Below, one piece after another: positions 1-13,300 of a stretch of 64,000 nt of DNA (within the stretch, counting starts at the first letter, position 1; every line of letters starts with the position of its first letter). The notes beneath the pieces are model-generated. The model was not told the DNA's origin, searched no databases, and was given only the letters and a program-made list of their open reading frames with translations. Both the position numbers and the translations under genes were made by a program. The stretch is taken from the NCBI RefSeq assembly GCF_000208865.1, contig NC_018385.1, positions 798,298-862,297 on the forward strand, written 5' to 3'. Source of the DNA: Neospora caninum Liverpool (Eukaryota > Apicomplexa > Conoidasida > Eucoccidiorida > Sarcocystidae).

Positions 1-2436
1 GAGAGAAAAGCGAAAATGTCAGCGAAAACCGGTAAGGAAAAGTCGCGTCCGAGTGTGCAAGGCGACAGAAATCTCTACATTATCGCCCTCGACATGTTTC
101 ATGACAAACCGGCAGAGGCACCATCAGTTCTCTGCCCGCTTATGACCCCGTTCAAAAGGGGTTTTGAGGCTGGGACGACCCTCAGCTGATCATGCGTTCG
201 TGGCGACCCGTGACGACTTGCAGATACGGATACGTGTGCGGAGGAAGAGGAGAAACTGTGATTCATTGCAACTGGCAAACTTTATGGGCGTCGACTGAAG
301 AAAATACGCGTTGTTTTTTGAACGGCGTCCGTGGTGGACATACAAAAACGGCAGCAGAACACAGGAGCGCAGCACCGGTTTTCGATGCGAATTAAAACGA
401 CCGCGCAGGTAGGCTCCGGAACGGAGAATACATCCTGTTGCAAGTTGAGTCCATCTCAGAGAGACCAGATTGCAAAGTGATTCCAGAGTCAATCAGCCTC
501 TACTTGGAAGACGTTTTTCGAAAGGTCCGGCTTTGGCTGGCCCCCAAAATTCCTATGTTCCCTTGCGCACAGCTGTGGGATGATAAATTCAATCGTAGCC
601 TTCAGAGAGTTTGGGGCTGCGGCAAAACGGCACTTTGCTAACGCAGCCTTCACAAGTTGCTTTCGTACACACAACACACTAACGAACTGTGGTTTCCGCT
701 CAGCCAAAAATATTTCAGCGAAACCTGCTCTATGAAACGCAGGATAACCGTTGTGTGGTGTTTGAAACAGGAAGGGTCGCAAGTTCTTAGCGATTTGACG
801 GTCTATTCAAATCCTGTCGTTGAGTGACTGTCAACAATTAGGAAGCGTATCAAAGCATCAACTGCAGCCACCACCAGTGCATTTCATGGAAATGGCATAG
901 AGGCTGTCTCGAGCACCATCTGATCCTTCGACGATCTACAGTTGTGTGCATTCAAGACAGCGAAAACGAACGTGTTCGACTAAATCTTTCTTCTATCCGG
1001 CAGTCAATGAGGCTTCTGAGCAGCCAGTCTTGGATGTCCACGCATCCCCTCCAAAGGGGGTCTCTACCACGGCGGGGGTAGAATCATGCAATTTTGGAGG
1101 TTTCCCACCCTCGTTATTTCTCTTCAATGCAAGTCTTCCGCAGGGGTGACAGGCCCCGGGGAGTTGTGCCACAATCCTCAAAAATGGCAGATGAGCTCCG
1201 GGGCAGTTAGATATCCAATCAGCCGTTCTCTACGTTTATGTGGAACGCCCTATATCCCAAATGCAGACCACGGTGTGTTGAACAAGGGATATTCTGCCTT
1301 TCTGCTCTTTGCTAGTTGAGCGGCTATACAACAGAGACGAATCACGCAGCTCGGGTGAAACACGATGAATTGGGAGTTGGCATCCGAAGTCCACTACGTT
1401 GACGGCAGAGCAACGTAAAGACGTCACACGGGAATAAGACATAGAGAAGCATCCGTGAGCGTTTCCTAAAACGCCGAGGTAGGAAGAGCACCTCTATTAG
1501 CAACACAGTGGATCTGGGTACTAGCGGCGTGGGAGGCCAACGGTGACACAAGTAGAAGTCCAATGGAAGGAAAGCGAGATTCACCTTTGCTAGAAAGTCT
1601 GAGCGCGTAGCAAGGGCCATGTTCGTTTCCCTTGTAGTCATCGACCAGCACAGACCACTTTCGGCCACGGTTTCCTACTTGCTTCGCAGAACATAAGGTG
1701 TTCGAGGACGCGTGGTATCCCGAGGCAAGCGTGTCTTGATACACAAGATGGGCTCTAGAGACTGACTGTCTCGCGGGACAGCTCGCACATGTTTCGGCCA
1801 GCAATCTTAGCTGAAGCAGCTGATGAACGCCGCATGACCAACAAGCGAAGCTCATGCATTCGATAAAGCAAGCCTGGAGTTACTCACAAAGATGACGTAC
1901 AAAAGATAGAGTTAACCTCCTGCTTCCATAGTCACATGATTCAACCACTATCCAGTCCTCGCAGTCGAACCACGTGGCGGTTTTAAGCCCCAGAAAACAA
2001 ATGATTACTGGATTTGAGATAGTATACGGATGAAGAACCCGCAAACTCACCCGGTTTCAAAAACCTTTCTTTGCTGTCGCAGCACTTAGTGCTGGATACA
2101 GGCACGAACGGGCACACCACGTACGAATTTGTGTTCACTGAACAACGCTTCCAACACTGAATGCCCTCTTTCTGGAATTACATTAAAACTGACACTGAAA
2201 ACAGGCCGTTCATGCTCCAAAACAGTACATAGCTTTTGTCCCACCGTACAGCGCTGTGCTTCCCCAAGGTGTGACAACACAGGCATGCATTCCAGTGTTC
2301 GTGAACAAAAAAGAAGTATTTCAGCAGTTCGAGGAAAGGAGGGCTGGGCGGTGAGATGGCACACGCAAGCTGAACCGAACACTGAAGCAGTCAGGCAAAC
2401 TTTCCTTTCAAGGTATTATCGTGCATTCTGAGCAAG
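1..2436. other. No supported gene (downstream flank of the C6H2 zinc-finger gene)
   Basis: Only short, mutually overlapping reading frames of up to about 130 codons occur on both strands. None has a recognisable domain, codon coherence or a consistent splice pattern. The right edge probably carries the 3' untranslated region of the minus-strand gene that stops at 2437. I see no RNA gene or repeat here. Confidence 0.6.
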
Positions 2437-4293
2437 TCACAATCTCTTAAGTCTTCCTCCCTTCAGGCCAAGACCCTTTCCCCCCATACCAAGAAAAGCC
2501 CGTCGGCCGGCCCCAGCCTCGTCCTCTTCCTTCAACCTTTCGGCACTTGCTCCTCTGGATTCATCTGCCGCAACGTCTCCGCCAGCCGAAAGTGTTTCAC
2601 CCTCCTCTTTGATCTCTGCACTATCTCTCTCACCGAGGTGTCTCCCTTGCTGCCCTCCATTTGCTACACCCGCGGTGGTTTCATTGTCTGCAGCCAGGCC
2701 ATGTATATCCGCTTGCACAGGGTCCTTGTATGCATCATTGGCAGTTGCCTTGCCGCCATCGTCGCGTGCGCCACCGTCGCCGTGAGGGTCCATACCTCTT
2801 CCTGCGGCAAGCGCTCTGTCAGCATCTGTGGTGTGTGTGCCTCCCTCAAGTCCTGTAGCTGAAGTGAGACTTGCCTCAACAGCTTCCTTAGCATTTGCCG
2901 TTCCGCTGCGTGACTCACCGTTCACTGCCGTATCTTCAGAACCCCCCAGTGTACTTTCTAGTGCAACGCTCGCTCCAAAAGACTTCTGCGACAGCACGCC
3001 CGCGTTCGGATTGATATCGCCTGACCCATCGCCCATAGGACTGCTCTCGCCTGCTCTGGCAGTTTCCCTTTCAGCTCCTTGATTCTCCCTCTGTGTGCCT
3101 CTGGATGCGCCCTGAGAGTCGGTAGCTAGAGCGAATCGCAGCTGAGGAGCATCCGGCAGTGGTGGGCCTTCTACCGACGCAGATATGGCGTGCTTGATAG
3201 CCCCACCTCCTTGGCGGCGCCCCACTGTCGTAGGCTTTTCAACGAATTGAGAGATGACCGCTGCGTGCTGTTGTACGAGTGTCGTGACTGCCGCCAGCTC
3301 GTTCCGGAGGTCCTGCACACTCTCTTGCAGTGCAGACAACTCCTCAGCATAGTGACGGCCCCCAAGCTGCGCTAAGACAGAATTGACTACTGTTGTCTCA
3401 GCTGACCGACCCGTCGGACTGTCACTGGAATCAGAGGAAAGGTCTCCGTGTGCGGCATCGAATGCACCACCCTGAGTGGGACTGTCGAACAGCGTACGCC
3501 TCATGGCCCACATCGAGACAATAACGCAAGCAAAGAGACAGACAACCAGCCACCAACACCGCCGACCTGCTGCACTGGATGAGGCGCGAGACAGCGAACC
3601 AAATGCCCCCGAGCTTTTCTGCCCGTCGATGAGTGCCCCTCTAACGCCAGCCCGGCTCCCATGCCGTTGAGAAGCACTACTACGGGAGCTGAGAGAGAGG
3701 GGCAGCGAGGAAGCAGATCCGGGGATGCCACCCTCACCGGAAAAAAGACTGCGAACTTTCCCGAAAATACCCGGGGAAGTGAGCTTTTTAGGGGACGTCG
3801 AGGGCTGCCTTGATGCGGCGCATGGCTCAGATGTTACGGAAGCTCCACGGGAAGTAAGGACAGAGGGTTGATGCAGCGAGGAACGGGACGGAACCACCGG
3901 CAGCTCTGTAGCGGATGGGACGCTTCGCGGACGAGGGAACACATCATCTGCCCCCCCTCCTACGGTTATAGGGTAGCTAGGAGGATCTGTTGAAGATACA
4001 AGACCGCTAGGTCGACTGGAAAAAGTAGAGACCGAAGACGGGGGCAAAGAAGCAGCAGTAGTCGCGGATGAGTCATCTGTGCCGTCCTCCGTAAACGTGT
4101 CTGAAGAACAGGCTGAAATTGTCATCGCCGACTGTTTGATGATAACATGAAGCTTGCTGTGCGACGGCCAGCTGCTAACGAAACAATCCTGGGAACAGAA
4201 GAAGGATGTCCGTCCGAACTCAGAACATTTCGGACAGCACAGGCGAGAAGTCGTCTCGTCGCCGCAGCCCTGACACGTCACCATTGTTTCCAT
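2437..4293 (-). CDS. C6H2 zinc-finger, single-pass membrane, coiled-coil protein (hypothetical)
   Basis: Uninterrupted 618-codon frame with an ATG start. Residues 7-49 form a C6H2 finger: Cys7, Cys10, Cys20, Cys23, Cys33, Cys37, His45 and His49, with the FFCSQDC and SWPSH signatures. This is the finger known from the N terminus of type 1 methionine aminopeptidases, where it is linked to ribosome association. No peptidase domain follows. Residues 50-240 are Ser/Pro-rich and probably disordered. Residues about 246-264 (WWLVVCLFACVIVSMW) are one transmembrane helix, followed by a short coiled coil near 315-350 and a long acidic, Ala/Gly-rich tail ending in a basic stretch (GLKGGRLKRL). There is no N-terminal signal peptide, so I infer a cytosolic finger anchored in a membrane. 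A MYND-like assignment is possible, but the spacing fits C6H2 better. Function unknown; a single exon is plausible because the frame is unbroken and family-like at its start. Confidence 0.8.
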   Translation of the reverse strand: METMVTCQGCGDETTSRLCCPKCSEFGRTSFFCSQDCFVSSWPSHSKLHVIIKQSAMTISACSSDTFTEDGTDDSSATTAASLPPSSVSTFSSRPSGLVSSTDPPSYPITVGGGADDVFPRPRSVPSATELPVVPSRSSLHQPSVLTSRGASVTSEPCAASRQPSTSPKKLTSPGIFGKVRSLFSGEGGIPGSASSLPLSLSSRSSASQRHGSRAGVRGALIDGQKSSGAFGSLSRASSSAAGRRCWWLVVCLFACVIVSMWAMRRTLFDSPTQGGAFDAAHGDLSSDSSDSPTGRSAETTVVNSVLAQLGGRHYAEELSALQESVQDLRNELAAVTTLVQQHAAVISQFVEKPTTVGRRQGGGAIKHAISASVEGPPLPDAPQLRFALATDSQGASRGTQRENQGAERETARAGESSPMGDGSGDINPNAGVLSQKSFGASVALESTLGGSEDTAVNGESRSGTANAKEAVEASLTSATGLEGGTHTTDADRALAAGRGMDPHGDGGARDDGGKATANDAYKDPVQADIHGLAADNETTAGVANGGQQGRHLGERDSAEIKEEGETLSAGGDVAADESRGASAERLKEEDEAGAGRRAFLGMGGKGLGLKGGRLKRL

Positions 4294-7200
4294 GTGTAAA
4301 GCAAGAGATGTGCAAGGCTACAGCAAAATGTGCTCATCCGCAGCTCCGATATTGTGTGCATCTCAAGCGTAGCGAATCTCTTTGCTGTTCTGTTTCGGCG
4401 ATGAAGAAACAGACAACAGCGACCAGCACCGGGGAGACAGAGTAACCAGGAAGAAAAAGAACGATAGGAAACGCAGTGTGTCCACTCCACCCGGACGGTA
4501 TGCGAAGAGAGCCGGAGAGGCGTCTTGGTAGTTTGCAAAAGAACACGTTCGCACAATTAACTTATTTTCCTCGATGGCAAGCAACCATACCCAAGGCTTC
4601 CTTTGGCACCAGGGACGTCGATTTTTCGTCGGATAACAGGCGAAATGACCATAGCGCACGTGTGCAGGAACACAGACGTCGGTTTGAGGACAACAGGCGA
4701 GGCGAGCTCACGCAGTGGCCGACAGGACAGCGGCGACCGGCAACTTAGGACTGATCCGCCACATCCAATGCACATACTTTTTTATTCTGTATCATGCAAT
4801 CAGCGACGTCTGCATCATAGCTGTGTTTAAAAGCAGTGCATGACACGCTGGTGACACTCGGCCGGTAATTTGCCGTCGTTAGATGCCCTGCTTCAAACAC
4901 GGTCGCTGGCCGGATCATTCGGGGAGACAACCGTACTACAGTCACATAGACAGTTCCAAACAATGCTAGAAACACAAGGAATTTTCAGAAGAGGCTAGGT
5001 GGAGAGACGAAATCCTCTATTTAGTGTCAGTCCACAAAATCAACAAGGGACGGGGTTCCTCCACCACAAACAGGCCTGTTTGGGAGCTGCATGCCTGGAA
5101 AGCGTGGCAGGGTTTCCAGCCACGTTTCTCACCGGGCTGTCCGGACAGCCTGCGTCCAGAGATATGAGGACAGCTCCTTCCGTGCCCTGTCACTAGAATT
5201 CCCGCAGTATGCTTTGGGCAGTTTTTCGCAAGTGATCCCCTGAAGAACTGAGCAGATGTCTTTTTTCGTGGAACTGTGACGTCACTTTGCCCTGTTTGTG
5301 CATCTTCCGTCCACGGTGGTTGCATGCGAATTCGAAACCGCCTGCTTGTTCGATTGTCTTGCATGATCTCACGCTTGAGGACTGGAGTGTGCATACTGAT
5401 CAACCGGCGACCGGCAGCTGAAATCTAGAGGGGAAACCCTTCTTGGCAACGCATAAAAAAATCACTAGGTTTTCGCTGGAAGGCTGCAGCAAGTGACGTA
5501 CGACGAACAGGCGACCCAACACGTTCGCGTGGCAGCGGTTTTCGATACGTGTGCGGTCACCAGTGTCGCTCTCGAAGGGAAGCACTGCTTCCTACACATA
5601 CCTGACGTGGATCGACCGACATCTCTCTACAGAAAATACTTCCCACTTCCAAAGCCGCCGAGCATGAATGTGCATATAAGCTGACGCTTGTCAGAGAGAG
5701 AAAACTGCTTCCCAGATGGTGCCTAGAACACGCTCGTTTCCGGGTGCGTTGTGCACTGGAAGACCTAGTTGCGCTGAGATAGCAAATAACTCTAGGAAAT
5801 AAAGAAGCAGTAGTAGAGTACCTGCAATCATGTCCATACTCAAGGTTTCCGCAGAGGCGTCAGCCAACCCGGAATAGAGGAGCCAAGACTACGGTTATTC
5901 TTCTCCAGCTGGTGCATAGGGAAGGAAGCGTCCAAGCGGGAGAGAAGCAGATTTGTGGAACTCAATCGCTAAAGACAGAGCTCGTCGCATACTGAAACGA
6001 GCTCAGCACTGCTTGCGGGAAATATGGAGTCGGTTGATCAATAACTCACGTCGCCCTCGTCAACAGTCGGCGGCAACCTGTGTCACCAAAAAGTAGAAGC
6101 AGACTTGAACGTCTCGTCTCATTACTGAAACAGAGACTGCCCTGCCACGGGACGCTGAATTCTTGAATCACATTATCACGGCAAGTAAAAAAAAGCGCGC
6201 CCCTCGCGTGTACCTTCTGAACCGGAACACTGAGGGTGTTTTGTCACTTCCTAAATGTTCGGATTAGTTCGAAATTCATCTACTGCAGTCAGACGATTCA
6301 GACTTCTCCAGCCTTTTTCTGCACGTGAGGCAATAGCATTTTAATGTTTCTGCGCATCTCGGCACAGCCAAAAAGCACTTTACCTGGCGAGATCCCCCGT
6401 GTGATGCGGAGAATTGCCGTGCCAGCGTTTATCACGTCGCCGCTTGACTCAGCTCGCCTTCCTCTTGACATCGAAAATGATTGGGCAATCACATTCTTTA
6501 ATCTGACATTATGTTATGAGAAAAACCGTTTTCTACTGTTGCGGAACAGCATGATAATCGATCTGCGTCACGGAATAGTGCTAAATCGGTTTTTCCCGAG
6601 ACAGGCAACAGAAACACGGAAGGCAAACGCCCGCAAGGGACACTCATTCTCTCTCCGAACGGCCATTATATTCCACTTTTCCTGATAGCACCACTTTTTC
6701 AAACAACAATCTCCCGTCGGTGCACCACACATGTCATTTTTGGCCTCGATATTCGTGTACACTCTTCCCGAACTGTCCCACTCCACCCGCCAAAGAAAGC
6801 AGACAACCAACAAAGGCCAGTGTGCATCTCTTGTGCAGCCGAAATAGAAAAGCAGGCAGGTCTTCCGTTACTGTTGTAGCAGTCCCCTATGAGGATCAGG
6901 CAGCGATAAGTACAATCCCCGGTACTCATTTCCGGAACCACATTCCATGCGCAGAAGGAAGCAAAGATGAAGGCATTTTTGCCAAGATGAGGCTGTGATG
7001 TTCACCGCGTGCAGGTCTTCTCTTGGGCGTGCCCGTTCCCTTCTGTTGGCGGCACCACGACGAAGCCCCCAGGACTGCCACCCTATGCCATCGATGATCC
7101 GTGTTGTTGCTTCTATTGTGCGCGGTAGCTACCAGCTCATGGTTATCAAAGCGGCTTATCGTAGCCTGTAGCGAACTCACTGTTGCAGTTTTATGAGAGC

Positions 7201-7320
7201 ATGGAACAGTTTCTTCTGACTTCTTCTCCGAACTCCACGGGAATGCTTCCACCTCTGAAAGCTTGAGCACCGAATTCTGCCAGCATCTTCTGGTGTGCAC
7301 CCTTGTCTCCGATCTCACGT
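4294..7320. other. Intergenic region between the zinc-finger gene and the phosphodiesterase
   Basis: This lies between the start of the zinc-finger gene (4293) and the stop of the phosphodiesterase (7321), both on the minus strand. It should hold the promoter and 5' untranslated region of the first and the 3' untranslated region of the second. No open frame here has a convincing domain or splice structure. I see no repeat or RNA gene. Confidence 0.55.
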
Positions 7321-10300
7321 TTACTCCGCCTTCTCCTGCAAGGTCCTCTGTTTCTCAGCCTCGTCAAGATGCTTCCCCAATGTCACAGGCCCCTCAGTGC
7401 CAAGGTCCTCTCGAGTCAGCGCTGGTACATCCAACGTCATATTCTTTCCTCGCAACTTCCGTTCAAACTCTGTAAAAGAAGTCGGTGTGTCTACCTCTTT
7501 GCCTTGCATAGCTTCCCATTTGTTCGTGTTGGCTGTCAAAATTGATAACAACGAGGCCCTGAACACAGGAACAACGTATCACCGAATAGCCTCCACGTCG
7601 GAGCATGAAGTAGGATGTGACAACCAAGTCACAACGCACGGTTCGTTCCACAAAATACTGTCATTTTCAAAGCAACAACCTCATGCACCCGTAGGGTCGG
7701 AGCTGCTCGCTACAGCAGAATGACGAGGGCAAGATGTAGATGCAGCAGTTCCACTGGGTCTTTGGTTTTTACACTGCTCTGACTTACATGAACGTGTCAT
7801 GGTCGTCTGTGGGCTGGAGCTCCACAAGGAGAGGCATAACGACGTACGTAAGGAAGCCGACTTGGGACGTGGGAAGCTGGGTAGCTTGATCACGGTTACA
7901 CAGAGGAGAAACCGGAAGCCCAAGCCGCTTCTCCTCGTCGCCTTGAAGATAAAATTCTAGAGTTACCCGCATTGACCACTCAAAGTGCTCGTCCCAATTC
8001 ACCAGTCCGTGACTTATGTCCGCCGCCCTAATACAGCCTTCCGTTATTAAGCTGAACGACACAACAGAAGAAATCTCCGGAGAAGTTTGAAGACCATTTG
8101 TGTGTGCTTATACAAAATAAGTCTTTCCGCAGTTACTATGGGGGGACGCATTCAGCGTCACGTGCATTTTTACTTGCAATCGCTTCGTTGGGGTGGAACT
8201 TCCTCCTTACTTCTGGTTCGAGTGAAAAGCAAGAAAAAGCACAGCGAAGGTCTAGAGAGCTACGGCCTCTCACATTGTACGTTAGTGAACTTACTATTGA
8301 TCCTCGGCATTCTGTGACATGTTGAACTCCGGCGACTTCTTCCTGTTTCTCACTCTTGTGAGAAAGTCGAAATGACTCTTCATGTCTGTCGCTAGGATCA
8401 GATCGATCACCAGTCCCCGAACGCTCCTGAAAAACTAAAAAAAGACAATAGACGCAATAGAAACCGGTCAGCACGTGACCGTTAAGTTCTCTACCATGCA
8501 AAGGAAACCCGTCCCCGCCCTTCAGACACGAATCTCATGCACTACCGCTCAAAAATGTCGCTTGGTCTGATTAGTAAGCAATCGTCCCAAACCTTCAGAC
8601 GGTGTTACGCGCACCGCCGCTTTGTGGCTAGCAGAAGTGGAGAAAATAACTCTCACATAGACACAAAAACGCGCGGGTGCGAATGCACTGTGCCTATCAG
8701 GCAGCAAAACTGCGGCACTGCTCACGTATGGGAACGTCAATCGGAATATTCACGCGATCCGCAAGTTTTGACATTAATTACAGGTACGAACAGGGAAACC
8801 TCGACCACGAACAGGAGCTACGCGTGCGTTGCTCGTGTTCATGTGTCTTACATTAAAGCATATTATTGATTTCAGAATCTGAAAACTGAAACAGGGCCCC
8901 GGTAGTTGTCGTCAGAAGAAAATACACTTCTCTGCCCTTCCTTCTACAACCTAGTTCAGCTTTTTGCATGTGGACCATAGTGATGATTCTGTTTAGAGAC
9001 GGGCCAGCATGTTTTCTCTAATACGACGGTAGAAACACGCACTCACAGCTCTTACCTCAGGGGACGTCTTCTCGAAGATGTTGCAACCCCCACTAGAGAG
9101 AATGCGGAAGGTGAGGGCCGCGTGAAAATTCTCCAGGACAGATGAATCATTGTATATGATGCTCTGCATGTGCATAGGATACAGTTCACAGCAAGACCCG
9201 GAAGCAGAATACGCATCGTTTTACATACGAGGAGAAGGAAAGCCATTAGCAGCGACACCAGTAGAGGAGGTGAAAAATTTTCACTCAATATGAACGGTTG
9301 CAGTAGTTTCTGAGCGAATACAATAGCGCTGAATCTTGTCGAAGGCCCTTGCAGCTGTAGAAAAACAAACCAAAACCGTCCCCTCCCCCCCCCCACATAC
9401 TGTAACGGGATAATAAAAAGAATAGGATCACGTTGTTAAAGAACGGTGTGTACCCCCTCTTCTGTCCTGGGGTTCGGCCCAGAAGAAGTTCACGAAGGCT
9501 CAGGTTCCGTCTGCATGTGCCGACTGACCGCTAGGTGTGAACTACTCGTCAGGAAGGCATTGTTTCGAGCAGGATGGCCGACGTCATGGCACAGGGAAGC
9601 CAGGCGAGCCGCTGTCAACGCTACCACATGACAACTGACAGCAAATGGAAATAAACCAGAACAGGAGACGGAGAGGTAATGGTACGGCTATGTCCGCTCG
9701 TCATTTCAGCACAACGCATATCTGTTCGTTGACCATATGTCTACATCGAGTTTCGCTTCTAGATCTTTCTCTGCAGAGGAAAGGTGCGAGTACCGCATCT
9801 GCTAGATAGGCTTGTCACATGCTCGAAAGATCCATGAGCTAGCTTAAAAGAAAAGTCAAAGCTTCATTGCCTTTGGATTCTGCCATTGCCCTTGACCATC
9901 TCGCTACGTCAACCTCCAGTCGGACAGTGACTGTGTCCATTGTCCTAGTGCACAAGACTACTTGAATCCCGCTTGTGATACAAAGAAATCTTGCTTGTTG
10001 GTGTAAAGCAGGGGGTTTACTCAGAAAAGACTTTGAGCGCATTCAACATGCGTGCCATCATGAAGGCCACCTGCACAGGAAAACGCGCACGCATGTTTCC
10101 GCTATCTTAAAGTGTCATCCTCTTGACTGAGGACCAGCCAACAGATCCGGAAAGCAAGTTGCCTCTATGCGCTCGGACAACAACGGTGAGGGAACAAGTC
10201 AAGCCTTTAACACTCATAGCTCGTAGCAGATTGGGGACATCATCCCACGACGCGTAAGCCTGCTGCCGTTAGTCCCATCATTCTTAGTAAGATGCAAGAG

Positions 10301-13300
10301 GTTCGTCCCCCAGCTATTAATGATGCCGCACTCGACAGAATCTGGTAGACTATCAACTAAGGAGGGAGGCGTTATGCAGCTTCACAAGTGGACGTAGAAT
10401 GGATCGAAGGCAAAGGAGAGAAGACACACACGCAGGTCTCGGAGAGGGGGCAGACGCAACGCGGGGCTGGGGATCTAAAGAAACAAAGGGAATGAATTGC
10501 ATAGAAACTACGTCAGGTTCACTGAGGTGTGATAAACGGGAGAAAAGAAGAGGTCGAAAAGGAATACGATTTCGTTCCGCATAACCTAGCGGCAGAATCT
10601 GCACGCTATCCTCTGATAAGCCACAAAATCGGTTCCACAATCGAGCGAATGAACGACATCACTGTAGCCATTAGATCTGGGAAATATTTCGATTTTTTCG
10701 AAAAATAAGTAGGTGTAAATAATCTTCTATAAATAATTAACATAATTTATTCCAAAAATACTATAATCGATGTTGTAATACAAATCTAGAGAAATGCTTT
10801 TTTTTCTTGTTTTAATTCCTTCAAAAGCTTTTCCGCAGTAAAGCTTCACAGGGTCTTTCTGTCCTGATGTAGAAAGTCTGTATCTTTACAAACATTTCTA
10901 TTTCACCGAATATTTCTAATGCAAGGCCTTAGTTTCCACGCTGTATCATGTGAAAAACGAGACAGTGAGCTTTGCGTAGCGTGACAAGCTTGTCTGCCTG
11001 GCGACGAATACAACACCAACTGCCCCGCATTTCATCGCACCGGGGACGAGAAGTTGCTTCTGCGTTCCTATGCAAGGCAGAACAAGGTTGCGCAATCTCA
11101 AGTTCTTCAGATGTCTCATGTACCCAGCAATGAATGATCCCTGCATGCTTCTTAATGGAGACGTACCATGGCACCGTGTACCGCATTATGGTAGGGATTA
11201 TCCTGATAATATTGGTCAGTCCTCCAGAGGAAGTTCCGCAAAACAATATCTTCGCAGCTCCACCCTTCCGCGAGAGACTTAAGCAACGCATAGCCAACTT
11301 CAACTAGAACACGGTTGCCTGTCTGTAGATCCAGCTGTCGAAAGGGAAAGAGAAGCAACCCCGTAAGCTGAGCGGCTGAAAAACTTTGGCCGAAATAGCG
11401 TACGCAGCTTTGTTCGGCCACCTATCAATGCCATCTATCTCAAGAAGTGGCATAGGAAGAAAAGACAAGAAAACTGATAACAGAAGGAAGACATCGCTGC
11501 CGCCAACTGTTTCAAAGGATCAAGCAGCAGGCAATTCACGGTGAGTATAGATCCCAGACCGTTTCTCACCTCAAACCAAGAGACAGAGATACCCGATCGG
11601 AGAGCCGCGACGATTGTCCCTGTCTGAATACGATGAAGACGATATAATTACACAAACGAGATGTGAACAAGAGAGCAACACTCCTCCTCGAGGTGTGTAT
11701 GTTGGCTGGTTTTGTCTGTGGTGCTAGAAATTGCAATGAACTTAGTACAGGAAGCACAGTGGCATCCTATCATGCGTCCACAGAACAAAATAGGTCCCCA
11801 GTAGATCTGAAAAAACCGGTTCGGGTGCCTTGAAGGACACAAAGAGCATCCGATCGCCACGCTTTCTCAAATGGTCTTCTCTTCGCTGGAGAAAATGCAC
11901 ACTTTACGTTCGCTAGCGCCTCTCTTCTCGCGTTTCTATCAAAATAGCAGAGAAGGTGAAACGGAACAGCTGAAACGATTGCAAGAAGTCAATGGCTGTG
12001 TGCAGCTGAAGAATCGGAGACGGAAAACGAGCTGGCTAGCTGATGGTAGCAGCATGAGTGTATACCAACACTGAGACGTACGAAACAAAGGACAGGGACA
12101 TCCGTAGGCCACGCTGCCGTGAGAGATGGCTGGCCTGCAGCAGACAGGAATAATAGTGTCTCTGGAGTCGAGATGAACGTACAGGTTTGTCCCTTCTCTG
12201 AATGTGGCGAGCAACCGTCTTTCTCGTTGATCGTGTTCGCATCTGGCTCTCCGACGAACTGAACCTCCATCAACTTGGCGCCTCTTCGACAGTCTGTCAC
12301 TGGCCTCCGGTAGCACACATCAGCAGGTGTCTCTGCCTTCTATATGTGCTATTTTCATCTTTTCTTCACGGTCCCCCTTCTTTCAGAGAACTGTGACATT
12401 TCGATGAGTCCGTGGAATGTGTGACAGTTTCTCTCCTTCGTCTCTCACCTCGCAAGACAGACCCCGTCGTCGATGTCACCGTTCTTTCTGTGCAGCATGA
12501 CTGTGACCGCGAGTGCAGCAACTGGTTATCTGGGCGAAAGTGCAGGGAAATTCCTCTTGTGATCGCTTTTGGTGGCTCGATCTGATACCCTTGAATGTAA
12601 CACTGTAGAAACGCCACAAAGCACCGGCAGCAAGAAACGATTAGGTTGACTCCCACTGGCGCCCGAATAAACTGATGGTAGCTGGTAGCAGCATGCGACG
12701 TCCGAGAGAGAGGGAAACAGACAAAACAAAGCTTTTTTGATTTTGCGGCGAAGGCTCGGATGCAGGCCTGCACTGTGTTTCTGGTTGTCGGGCCCGATCG
12801 GTCCTGGAGATTACAGATTGCCACAGGTTCTTCCAACTGTTGGCAGGACTAGCAGTGCCGCAACGCGGAAATGAGGAAGAAAGGCATGCCGTACCCGCAA
12901 CAGAATTCCCCATGGCATCAAAAACGCAAAACGGGGTCAAATATGATCTGACCGAAACGCCTACTAATCAGGCCGCTGATGCAGCATGAGGGGCGGGATG
13001 GCAGTGTGGTGTTGAGAGACAAGCGCGGCGAGGTACAAACGAGAAATAGGAGAGCGGTACGCAAGCAGGAAGAAGAACAACAGAATGGAAAGGGAGAAAC
13101 ATTGGTATCAAGAACGAACGAGGGAAAATCGGAACAGGAAAGAACGCCGAAGCGGCCGATCGTTACCTGCTCTCGCAACCGTTTATCCACGTAGGTAGCG
13201 TAGATGTTCGGACAGCGAGTAAGGAGCTCGAGACTCTCTCCAATGAGGTCAGAAGCATACGTGATATGAGCTTTCACTGCGATATCACTTATGCTCTGTT

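Noticed and set aside
1466..1855. 129-codon minus-strand frame
   Set aside because: No ATG-supported start with domain content; composition like surrounding non-coding DNA.
10929..11133. Frame GSFIAGYMRHLKNLRLRNLV as the exon after HNAVHGAM in the phosphodiesterase
   Set aside because: It would need an intron of about 35 bases. Exon 10070-10021 (VAFMMARMLNALKVFS) fits phase, splice sites and family alignment better.
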